Source: CAZEVI01 sp964515615 (lineage in GTDB: Bacteria > Patescibacteriota > UBA1384 > XYA2-FULL-43-10 > CAINNR01). From it: a DNA stretch of 16,298 nucleotides. Each line of letters starts with the position of its first letter. Position 1 is the stretch's first letter. The notes beneath the pieces were generated by a model. That model worked only from the letters and a program-made list of their open reading frames with translations. It was not told the origin of the DNA and made no database searches. Below are positions 1-5,675 of this stretch, piece by piece. Location of the stretch: the NCBI GenBank assembly GCA_964515615.1, contig CAZEVI010000015.1, forward strand, positions 1 to 16,298, read 5' to 3'. Both the position numbers and the translations under genes were made by a program.

Positions 1-76
1 TTAACAAGAAATATTTAATTAAATGAACTCCGCCAAATGTGTGTGCCTAAAACATAAATATTCACAGAGTTTGGTT

Positions 77-82
77 TATAAT
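77..82 (+). promoter_or_regulatory. -10 element of queH (probable leaderless start)
   Basis: A perfect TATAAT sits 7 bases before the queH ATG at 90. No Shine-Dalgarno sequence precedes the ATG. Transcription normally begins about 7 bases after the -10 box, so the mRNA probably starts at or within a base or two of the ATG. No good -35 box is visible at the expected distance. Confidence 0.6.
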
Positions 83-89
83 AGATTAT

Positions 90-662
90 ATGAAGCAGAA
101 AATTTTATTGCACGCATGTTGCGCGCCGTGTACCGCTGGTGTTTATTATCAGTTGATTGATGAGTTTGATGTTACGCTTTTTTGGTATAATCCAAACATT
201 TTTCCAAAAGTCGAGCACGACCGGCGGTTAAACGAGCTTTTAAATTTTTGCGACAGTCAAAATATTCGAGCGTTTATTGGTGATTATGATTGGTCAGAGG
301 AGCATGCTTTTTGGCTGGAGAGTGTCAAAGGATTGGAAAAAGAGCCGGAGAAGGGGAAACGTTGCGGAATTTGCTATAAAGTGCGGCTGGAGGCGACGGC
401 TGCCATTGCGGCTCAGGCCAATGACCATCACCCGAAAACATTTGATTATTTTGGTGCTGAGCTGTCAATATCACCTCACAAAGATGCCGAAGTTATAAAT
501 CGAATCGGAAAAAAAATTGCCGAAGATTCCGGCATCAAATATTATCTTGCCGATTTTAAAAAGAACGATGGTTATAAAAAAGGGTGTCAAATTTCTAAAG
601 AGCTCAAGCTTTATCGTCAAAATTATTGCGGTTGCGAATTTTCTCAACCCAGCGGCAAATAA
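90..662 (+). CDS. queH: Epoxyqueuosine reductase QueH
   Basis: QueH (formerly DUF208) reduces epoxyqueuosine to queuosine in tRNA, the last step of queuosine synthesis, and replaces the cobalamin-dependent QueG in many bacteria. The 190-residue product has the family layout: an N-terminal LLHACCAPC segment (Cys10, Cys11, Cys14), a central RCGIC motif (Cys92, Cys95) and a C-terminal YCGC (Cys180, Cys182). In the known family these cysteines bind the iron-sulfur and metal centres. Length is normal for the family. The ATG at 90 places the HACCAPC motif where QueH proteins carry it, and the only initiation signal is a TATAAT 7 bases upstream, so translation is probably leaderless. It converges on smpB with 10 bases between the stop codons. 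No other queuosine gene is in the window, so the role in a complete pathway or in salvage cannot be judged. Confidence 0.93.
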   Translation: MKQKILLHACCAPCTAGVYYQLIDEFDVTLFWYNPNIFPKVEHDRRLNELLNFCDSQNIRAFIGDYDWSEEHAFWLESVKGLEKEPEKGKRCGICYKVRLEATAAIAAQANDHHPKTFDYFGAELSISPHKDAEVINRIGKKIAEDSGIKYYLADFKKNDGYKKGCQISKELKLYRQNYCGCEFSQPSGK

Positions 663-672
663 TTGAAATCAA

Positions 673-1116
673 CTATTTTGATTTGAAATTTCTGCGCGTC
701 TCTCTTTCAATATCTCTTTTTTTGGAAATCTCGCGTTTGTCGTGGAGTTTTTTGCCACGGGCGAGAGCAATTTCCAACTTTGCCCGACCGTGTTTTAGAT
801 ATAATTTGGTCGGCACTATCGTTAAACCTTTTTCCTCTGATTTTCCTATCAACCGATTAATCTCCTCTGAGTGCAATAATAATTTTCTTGTTCGTTGTTG
901 ATCACCGGTGGCGACTGAAATAATTCCGCCGACCCACCATGCTTCACCACCAATAATTTTAATGTGGGAACCAGCGAGTTGTAATTGATTAGCTCTGACT
1001 GCCTTAATTTCTTCGCCGGTTAAAACCATACCGGCCTCCAATGTTTCAACAAAAGTATATTCGAATTTGGCTTTTCGATTTATTAAATTCTTTGATTTTC
1101 TTTTTTTTACATTCAT
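673..1116 (-). CDS. smpB: SsrA-binding protein SmpB
   Basis: SmpB binds tmRNA and brings it to stalled ribosomes for trans-translation. The 147-residue protein has the basic start (NVKKRKSKNLINRKAKFEY), the conserved central stretch GEEIKAVRANQLQLAGSHIKI, and the diagnostic GKKLHDKRE motif around residues 121-129, followed by a basic tail that in the family enters the ribosome. Length matches the family (about 150). The ATG at 1116 is 15 bases after the stop of the upstream AI-2E-type gene on the same strand, so the two are probably co-transcribed. No convincing Shine-Dalgarno sequence lies in that short gap, so initiation may depend on coupling. tmRNA itself is not in the window. Confidence 0.96.
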   Translation of the reverse strand: MNVKKRKSKNLINRKAKFEYTFVETLEAGMVLTGEEIKAVRANQLQLAGSHIKIIGGEAWWVGGIISVATGDQQRTRKLLLHSEEINRLIGKSEEKGLTIVPTKLYLKHGRAKLEIALARGKKLHDKREISKKRDIERETRRNFKSK

Positions 1117-1131
1117 TTTCAGACGTAGTAT

Positions 1132-2145
1132 TTACTGCTCTTTGGAAAATATTTTAGTAATCGTCGGCCATTCAAGTATTATTACCGAAATTGAAGCAGC
1201 CAAGGGAATTGATAAAACGGCGCCAACAATTCCCAGAAGTTTAGCGCCAATCAAAAGAGCCAATAAAATTATTACCGGCGAAATCCCGATAGCTTTTTGC
1301 ATAATTTTGGGAACAATCAAAATATTTTCCAAAATTTGAACAATGAAGTACATACCAATTACTAGCAACATTAGCCAAGGGGAAACTGTTAGCGCAACTA
1401 GCGCAGCTATGGCACCGGAAATAATTGGCCCGATTGTTGGAACCAACTCCAAAAGTCCGGAGATTATTGCCAAAATTAATGCATATGGAACGCCGATAAT
1501 TGTTAGCCCGATAAAATCGAGGGTAAAAATTATCAATCCTAAAAGCATTTGCCCGCGAAACCAAGAGCCGACTTTTAGCGATATTTTATCAATTACCATT
1601 ATGGCCTGCTCTTTTTGGCTTGGCTTAAAAAGTGATGATATATATTTTTTTGCGTTTGATTCATCGATTAAAAGATAGAAAGTCAAAACAAAAACCATTA
1701 AAATTGTGAACACGCTTCTAATAATTCCAGCAGTAAGAGAAAAGAGGTTTGTAGTTAGAGCTCCAAGATTTGAAGAAAGATTATCAAGAGTTTTTTGAAT
1801 GGTTGGAACGTGCTGTCGCAAACTGTTAATATTTGAATTGCGAAAATAATCGGGAATACTTTGGGCCAGCTGAGAGGTTTGATTAATTAACGGGGGGATA
1901 ATAATATATACCACAGCAAAGAGTATGCCGATCAAAATTAGAAACAGGGTGATTATTGACAATATTCGGCCAATATATTTTTGCCAGGTTTTTACAACCG
2001 GCGAAAATGTAGCAACTAAAATTAGCACTACAAAAAACAAGGCGACGATGTCTTTGACCAAAAAAAGCAGATAAAAACCGATGGCGATTAAAATGATTTT
2101 GGCAATTGTCCAAGTTGAAATTTCGACTTTTAATTTTTCCGGCAT
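1132..2145 (-). CDS. AI-2E/PerM family multi-pass membrane transporter
   Basis: The 337-residue protein is almost wholly hydrophobic, with about seven or eight membrane segments: a pair near residues 12-48, one near 60-85, a pair at about 150-165, and a dense C-terminal block from about 200 to 325. The sequence ELVPTIGPIISGAIAALVAL with the following VQILENILIVPKIMQ is the family hallmark of AI-2E transporters (PF01594; YdiK, PerM, TqsA). Members export small molecules or act as ion antiporters; the substrate cannot be read from sequence and autoinducer export should not be assumed. The start is firm: a GGGAGG Shine-Dalgarno sequence (plus-strand 2150-2155) is 4 bases from the ATG. A promoter with the extended -10 TGCTAAAAT is upstream, and smpB follows 15 bases downstream. 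Confidence 0.9.
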   Translation of the reverse strand: MPEKLKVEISTWTIAKIILIAIGFYLLFLVKDIVALFFVVLILVATFSPVVKTWQKYIGRILSIITLFLILIGILFAVVYIIIPPLINQTSQLAQSIPDYFRNSNINSLRQHVPTIQKTLDNLSSNLGALTTNLFSLTAGIIRSVFTILMVFVLTFYLLIDESNAKKYISSLFKPSQKEQAIMVIDKISLKVGSWFRGQMLLGLIIFTLDFIGLTIIGVPYALILAIISGLLELVPTIGPIISGAIAALVALTVSPWLMLLVIGMYFIVQILENILIVPKIMQKAIGISPVIILLALLIGAKLLGIVGAVLSIPLAASISVIILEWPTITKIFSKEQ

Positions 2146-2181
2146 AAAACCTCCCTATGTCTTATTTATTCATCTCTCTGG

Positions 2182-2190
2182 ATTTTAGCA
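2182..2190 (-). promoter_or_regulatory. Extended -10 promoter of the AI-2E gene/smpB unit
   Basis: Read on the minus strand this is TGCTAAAAT inside the 11-mer TATGCTAAAAT. The -35 position holds only a weak TTTATT (plus-strand 2205-2210), as expected when an extended TGn -10 box carries recognition. The same 11-mer precedes the DUF362 gene at 13081-13091. The predicted leader is about 30 bases and contains the GGGAGG ribosome-binding site. Confidence 0.55.
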
Positions 2191-2201
2191 TAAATTTAAG
2201 A

Positions 2202-2207
2202 TATAAT
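2202..2207 (+). promoter_or_regulatory. Possible -10 box for the tRNA-Pro/tRNA-Arg unit
   Basis: A TATAAT on the plus strand is the best -10 match between the divergent AI-2E gene and the tRNA genes. It implies a leader of about 85 bases before tRNA-Pro, ending in a run of 10 T. The -35 region is poor, and a promoter inside the AT-rich stretch 2220-2299 is an alternative. Confidence 0.35.
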
Positions 2208-2299
2208 AAAGCTGTTTATATTTTTTAATATTTACTTTTATGTGCAATTTTAAGACAATTTTTTTTGTTTTGAAAAATTAATTTTTATTTTTTTTTTAC

Positions 2300-2375
2300 G
2301 GGGATTAGCGCAGCCCGGTAGCGCGCATCGTTCGGGACGATGAGGTCGGCGGTTCAAATCCGCTATCCCCGACCA
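2300..2375 (+). tRNA. tRNA-Pro (anticodon CGG)
   Basis: A complete cloverleaf can be folded by eye. The acceptor CGGGGAT (2300-2306) pairs with ATCCCCG (2365-2371), followed by discriminator A and an encoded CCA (2373-2375). The D-arm is GCGC/GCGC. The anticodon stem CATCG/CGATG encloses the loop TTCGGGA with anticodon CGG, reading codon CCG. The T-arm GGCGG/CCGCT has the standard loop TTCAAAT. Confidence 0.97.
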
Positions 2376-2376
2376 A

Positions 2377-2452
2377 GCCCCTGTAGCTCAGTAGATAGAG
2401 CAATCCCGTCCTAAGGGAGTGGCCGTAGGTGCAACTCCTACCAGGGGTACCA
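2377..2452 (+). tRNA. tRNA-Arg (anticodon CCT), atypical elbow
   Basis: Acceptor GCCCCTG (2377-2383) pairs with CAGGGGT (2442-2448, one G-U), followed by A and encoded CCA (2450-2452). The D-stem is GCTC/GAGC. The anticodon stem ATCCC/GGGAG has a mismatched outermost pair, and the loop GTCCTAA gives anticodon CCT, reading AGG. The T-stem GTAGG/CCTAC is perfect, but the loop is TGCAACT instead of the near-universal TTCNANT, so position 55 is G. The D-loop AGTAGATA also lacks the usual consecutive GG. It lies one base after tRNA-Pro, so both are processed from one transcript. Confidence 0.93.
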
Positions 2453-2470
2453 GTTTTAATTTAAAATTTA

Positions 2471-2956
2471 ATGGTGTGGAAAAAAGTAATTGAAGAAACA
2501 ATTGAATATTACAACCAAAAAATTTCCGGATTGGAGAAACAAGTCAAGGAAACTCGAGAAAGTGCGGCAAAATCTCCCGGTTCAATGCAATCTTGGTCCG
2601 ACAAAAGCAAGCAAGAATTTTCTCAACTTGCCGATTCACTGTCAAAAAATTTACAACCTCTAAAAAATTCAGTAAAAAAAATTAGCGAAATATTAACTAC
2701 AAAAAAAAATTCAATCGGAAATCAAGTTGTCATCGGCTCTATTGTTAAAACCAAGGAATCCGGCGAAGATAGTAATGAATATTTGTTAATAGTCCCTGGA
2801 GTTGGCGGAGATCAAATTAAAGTTGACGAAATCGAATATTTTTTACTTTCTGAAAACTCTAATTTGGCGAAAGAGCTTTTAGTGAAAAAATTGAACAGCA
2901 AAATAGTTCTCAAATCCGGTATTGAGATTTCAATAGTTGAGATTATTAACAGCTAA
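2471..2956 (+). CDS. GreA C-terminal-domain-like small protein
   Basis: The 161-residue protein has an N-terminal helical part (about 1-75, heptad-like, ending in a KKISEIL segment) and a C-terminal beta domain (about 83-160). The pattern IGSIVKTKESG...EYLLIVPGVGGDQIKVDEIEYFLLSENSNLAKELLVKKLNSKI resembles the GreA/GreB C-terminal domain (PF01272), in which GreA has SP.SPLGKALLGKKVGD. The N-terminal half is shorter than the GreA coiled coil and lacks an evident acidic tip, so transcript-cleavage activity is doubtful. Small GreA-C proteins of this shape are known in other phyla. The ATG at 2471 has no Shine-Dalgarno sequence and is 18 bases after the CCA of tRNA-Arg, so its mRNA is probably released by tRNA 3' processing. 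It converges on tyrS. Confidence 0.65.
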   Translation: MVWKKVIEETIEYYNQKISGLEKQVKETRESAAKSPGSMQSWSDKSKQEFSQLADSLSKNLQPLKNSVKKISEILTTKKNSIGNQVVIGSIVKTKESGEDSNEYLLIVPGVGGDQIKVDEIEYFLLSENSNLAKELLVKKLNSKIVLKSGIEISIVEIINS

Positions 2957-2986
2957 TTTCGACGCTTGCTCTTCACAAATTTAGCA

Positions 2987-4177
2987 CTATTTTGGAATTA
3001 TTTTAACAAATATTTTTTTGCCGATTTTCAAAACTGTCGGTTCTGTTGGGGTAAAATTAATATCATCAATTTTATTACCATCAGCGGTTTTGACTGCCCC
3101 ACTTTCCACCAACCGTCGCCACTCGCTGCCGGATGAAACTATCGATTTTGCCACCAAAACTTGCATTGCCGATTGGCCATCTTCTAAAATAATTTCTTCA
3201 ATATCAGTTGGAATTTCACCTTTGGAAAAAGTGTTTTCGAAAAATTTTTGCTCGGCTTTAGCGATTTCATCTGAATGATAAAATTTTACAATTTCAAAAG
3301 CCAATTTTATTTTGATATCTCGCGGATTTGTGTCTGAGGAAAGCTGTTTTTGAAAATTTTTAATTTCTGTCATTGGTACTCTGGTGGCTAATTCAAAATA
3401 TTTGATAATCAAATCATCATTAATTGACATTATTTTACCAAACATATCGCGAGCCGAATCAGTAAGATTTATAACATTTCCCCAACTGGAACTCATTTTC
3501 CGGCCGTCAATTCCCTCGATTAACGGATTGGTAATAATATCTTGAGTATCCTGACCAAAATGTTTTTGCAAATCGCGACCGGCGAGTAAATTAAATCGCT
3601 GATCAGTTCCGCCAAGTTCAACATCGGCCTTTATTGCTACCGAATCATATCCTTGCATCAGCGGATAGAGTACTTCGCGCAAGGAAACGCGTTTGCCGTC
3701 ATCGAGTCTTTTGCGAATATTTTCTCTGGCAATAAAATTATTCAATGAAAAAACATTTGCCTGTTCGCAGATTTCATAGTAATTAAGTTTTTTCAGCCAT
3801 TCGCTGTTATAGTGGATCTCGCATTTATCTATATTGATAATTTTCCCCGCTTGTTCTACATATTTTTCCATGTTGGTTGTAATTGTTTCCGCCGAAAGCA
3901 TTGGTCGTTCGGCATCTTTGTCGGAAGTATCACCGATTACTCCGGTAAAATCGCCGATAATCAAAACAACTTTGTGCCCCAGAAGTTGAAAATCATGCAA
4001 TTTCAAAAGTGGCACTGCTCGGCCGATATGAATGTTTGGACTGGTTGGATCAATACCAAGTTTAATTCGCAATACCTTGCCGGATTTCAATTTTTTGTGT
4101 AATAAATCAGCTTCAATTACTTCTTCTACTCCGCGAGTTAGGAGTTCATTAATTTTTTCATTGTCGGTATTTGTCAT
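2987..4177 (-). CDS. tyrS: Tyrosyl-tRNA synthetase
   Basis: This class I aminoacyl-tRNA synthetase charges tRNA-Tyr with tyrosine. The 396-residue product has LGIDPTSPNIHIGRAVPLLK with the HIGH-type motif HIGR at 50-53, the tyrosine-pocket segments LYPLMQGYDSVAIKADVELGGTDQRFN (about 170-196), and a KMSKS-type motif written KMSSS at 227-231. From about residue 332 it has an S4-like RNA-binding domain (AMQVLVAKSIVSSGSEWRRLVESGAVK). Length and order fit the TyrZ-like branch of bacterial TyrRS. The ATG at 4177 has no obvious Shine-Dalgarno sequence. No T-box leader is visible upstream; instead two palindromes lie between it and a divergent orphan gene. Confidence 0.96.
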   Translation of the reverse strand: MTNTDNEKINELLTRGVEEVIEADLLHKKLKSGKVLRIKLGIDPTSPNIHIGRAVPLLKLHDFQLLGHKVVLIIGDFTGVIGDTSDKDAERPMLSAETITTNMEKYVEQAGKIINIDKCEIHYNSEWLKKLNYYEICEQANVFSLNNFIARENIRKRLDDGKRVSLREVLYPLMQGYDSVAIKADVELGGTDQRFNLLAGRDLQKHFGQDTQDIITNPLIEGIDGRKMSSSWGNVINLTDSARDMFGKIMSINDDLIIKYFELATRVPMTEIKNFQKQLSSDTNPRDIKIKLAFEIVKFYHSDEIAKAEQKFFENTFSKGEIPTDIEEIILEDGQSAMQVLVAKSIVSSGSEWRRLVESGAVKTADGNKIDDINFTPTEPTVLKIGKKIFVKIIPK

Positions 4178-4215
4178 TTTTTAATATTAATATTCTTTTC
4201 TTGATAATATCATTT

Positions 4216-4257
4216 TTGTTGCAACAATTAAAGTTTTTGTTAAAAATAACAAAAACT
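4216..4257. promoter_or_regulatory. Paired palindromes between tyrS and the orphan gene
   Basis: Two inverted repeats lie side by side in the 144-base divergent intergenic region. The first is a 12-bp perfect palindrome, TTGTTGCAACAA (4216-4227). The second is an 11-bp perfect inverted repeat, AGTTTTTGTTA (4232-4242) and TAACAAAAACT (4247-4257), around AAAA. Neither is followed by a strong U-run in a position that would terminate a known gene. Location upstream of both promoters fits an operator, but no regulator is identified. Confidence 0.45.
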
Positions 4258-4270
4258 CTGTCTTTAATTA

Positions 4271-4299
4271 TTTACTTATTGGCAAATTTGGTATATGTT
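4271..4299 (+). promoter_or_regulatory. Probable promoter of the orphan gene at 4322
   Basis: TTTACT (4271-4276) and TATGTT (4294-4299) are spaced by 17 bases, each matching consensus at 4 of 6. The -10 box overlaps the upstream ATG at 4295, which argues that this ATG is not translated and that the TTG at 4322, behind AAAGGAG, is the start. Confidence 0.4.
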
Positions 4300-4321
4300 A
4301 AAAAAGAAAGGAGTGGTAAAA

Positions 4322-4702
4322 TTGGGGCTAATACCTGGCAACAATTATTACCAAACGTGGTTGTATGATCCAACTTCTAGAAGGAAATGTTTAGTTGAAA
4401 AAACTGTCGATGTAAGTGGACAATGTCGTTTGAGAGATGGGAACCCACGTGATAAAATTATTTTTCTTTATACTCGTGACAGTAAAGGCCAGATTGTTGA
4501 GATTTTGCGGGTAAAGATAAACTCTAATAAAGTATTGGAAAGAGTTCATTTTAGTTTTTCCGATTTGGAGAGGGTTAATCCGATTCGTGTATGGTCAACA
4601 GTCGGGCCAGATGGAGCAGTGTTGTGTTGTTGGGCAAACAAACTATCTTGTAGTGTAGATGATTTGAAAAGATTAATTTTCGAAAATGCGCCGGAAAAAT
4701 GA
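4322..4702 (+). CDS. Unrecognised orphan protein
   Basis: I do not recognise this 126-residue protein (LGLIPGNNYYQTWLYDP...). It is soluble, with no signal peptide or membrane segment, and contains scattered cysteines including a CC pair (AVLCCWANKLSC) and a basic RDGNPRDKIIF stretch. The start chosen is TTG at 4322, 8 bases after the strong Shine-Dalgarno sequence AAAGGAG (4307-4313). An in-frame ATG at 4295 would add nine residues but overlaps the likely -10 box. It ends with TGA and is followed directly by a terminator, so it is a one-gene unit. Its arginines are more than half AGA/AGG (6 of 11 by my count). Coding status is supported by promoter, ribosome-binding site and terminator all fitting; function is unknown. 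Confidence 0.7.
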   Translation: MGLIPGNNYYQTWLYDPTSRRKCLVEKTVDVSGQCRLRDGNPRDKIIFLYTRDSKGQIVEILRVKINSNKVLERVHFSFSDLERVNPIRVWSTVGPDGAVLCCWANKLSCSVDDLKRLIFENAPEK

Positions 4703-4715
4703 ATTCCAAGCCGCT

Positions 4716-4745
4716 CGGGCATGGGTAGTACCAGCCCGTTTTTTT
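4716..4745 (+). terminator. Rho-independent terminator after the orphan gene
   Basis: CGGGC (4716-4720) pairs with GCCCG (4734-4738), with an inner TGG/CCA extension past a bulged A and a GTAGTA loop, followed by seven T. It starts 13 bases after the TGA of the orphan gene. Confidence 0.85.
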
Positions 4746-4820
4746 ATCACAACGGGAGATATTACGATCCTTGCCAAATTATGAACTAAACGGAATTACA
4801 AATAATTCAAGCATTAAAAT

Positions 4821-4911
4821 ATCAGACAATAGACATCAGACACTAGACAATAGACATCAGACGATAGACATCAGACGATAGACATCAGACACTAGATGTT
4901 AGAAATTAGAA
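4821..4911. repeat. Tandem array of 7-bp units
   Basis: Thirteen consecutive in-phase heptamers can be read. The order is ATCAGAC, AATAGAC, ATCAGAC, ACTAGAC, AATAGAC, ATCAGAC, GATAGAC, ATCAGAC, GATAGAC, ATCAGAC, ACTAGAT, GTTAGAA, ATTAGAA. The first eleven share xxYAGAC or its close variant, and the last two decay to TTAGAA. It fills the gap between the terminator at 4745 and the stop codon of the ABC ATPase at 4919. There is no open frame through it and no spacer/repeat alternation of a CRISPR. Confidence 0.9.
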
Positions 4912-4918
4912 CTTGCTT

Positions 4919-5584
4919 TTATGATAACTTCCCGTCTTTCATTGTAAAATGCTGATCGGCTTTGGCTGACATTGTTGGGTCGTGAGTAACAGCAATGATG
5001 GTTGTTTTTTCCAATTTGGCCAGTGATTTTAGAAGCTTAATCACGTTATCGCCGGTTATGCTGTCCAAATTTCCAGTTGGCTCATCGGCTAAAATTAGAT
5101 TAGGTTTGTTAACCAGCGCTCTGGCGATTGCCACGCGTTGCTGTTCGCCGCCGGAAAGTTTTGCGGGCAATCTTTTTGATTTTGTTTCATCGATTCCAAC
5201 CTCTTTCAAAAGTTTTTCCGCCCGCGATTTTTGATCGGATTTTTTAATTCCGGCAAATTCCATTGGCAGCATTACATTTTCCACAACGGTTAAATTGGGT
5301 ATTAAATTGTAATTCTGAAAAACAAAACCAATTTTGTTGCGACGATAATTTATCAGTTTCCGATCTCCCATTCGAGTAATATTTTTACCGTTAACAAAAA
5401 TTTTCCCTGATGTAGGTTTGTCAAGCGCTCCAAGCAAGGCCAGCAATGTTGATTTTCCACTGCCTGATTTACCAACGATTGTGGCAAATATTCCATCACC
5501 AAGTTCGAAATTGACATTATTTACTGCAACAACAGCAGTGTCGTCTGACTGAAATTTTTTTGTTAAATTCATTACTTTTAGCAT
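4919..5584 (-). CDS. ABC transporter ATP-binding protein (MacB/LolD type)
   Basis: This 221-residue ATPase powers the FtsX-type permease encoded just upstream in the same transcript. It has Walker A GKSGSGKST (about 38-46), Q-loop VFQNYNLIPNLTVVENVMLPME (about 90-110), signature LSGGEQQRVAIARAL (about 143-157), Walker B LILADEPTGNLD, and an H-loop THDP near the C-terminus. The Y-NLIPNLTV-ENV pattern is typical of the MacB/LolD/FtsE subgroup. The ATG at 5584 has a GAGGAG Shine-Dalgarno sequence. It is the last gene of the cluster, and an imperfect palindrome of about 70 bases separates it from the permease gene. Confidence 0.95.
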   Translation of the reverse strand: MLKVMNLTKKFQSDDTAVVAVNNVNFELGDGIFATIVGKSGSGKSTLLALLGALDKPTSGKIFVNGKNITRMGDRKLINYRRNKIGFVFQNYNLIPNLTVVENVMLPMEFAGIKKSDQKSRAEKLLKEVGIDETKSKRLPAKLSGGEQQRVAIARALVNKPNLILADEPTGNLDSITGDNVIKLLKSLAKLEKTTIIAVTHDPTMSAKADQHFTMKDGKLS

Positions 5585-5595
5585 ATTTTCTCCTC

Positions 5596-5664
5596 TGTCA
5601 TTCCGGACTTGATCCGGAATCTATATTTATTTTTTCTAGATCCTAAATCAAGTTCAGGATGACA
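5596..5664. repeat. REP/MITE-like imperfect palindrome between permease and ATPase genes
   Basis: Two 28-base arms face each other: 5596-5623, beginning TGTCATTCCGGACTTGATCC, and 5637-5664, ending AAGTTCAGGATGACA. They flank a 13-base AT loop. The arms are similar but not perfect complements, with several differences in the middle. The motif (TGTCAT-CC-GAACTTGAT-C-GGATCTA) is of a kind seen widely as an intergenic palindromic repeat in unrelated bacteria; that statement is from memory. It occupies nearly the whole 91-base gap and stops short of the ATPase ribosome-binding site, so it would form a hairpin in the operon mRNA. Confidence 0.8.
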
Positions 5665-5675
5665 ATAAGTGACAT

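Noticed and set aside
4178..4294. T-box riboswitch upstream of tyrS
   Set aside because: The region is too short, lacks the T-box sequence and specifier-loop layout, and has only simple palindromes.
4295..4321. ATG at 4295 as the start of the orphan gene
   Set aside because: It overlaps the best -10 box and has no ribosome-binding site, while TTG 4322 has AAAGGAG at good spacing.
4821..4911. CRISPR array
   Set aside because: The units are 7 bp and contiguous with no unique spacers, and no cas gene is in the window.
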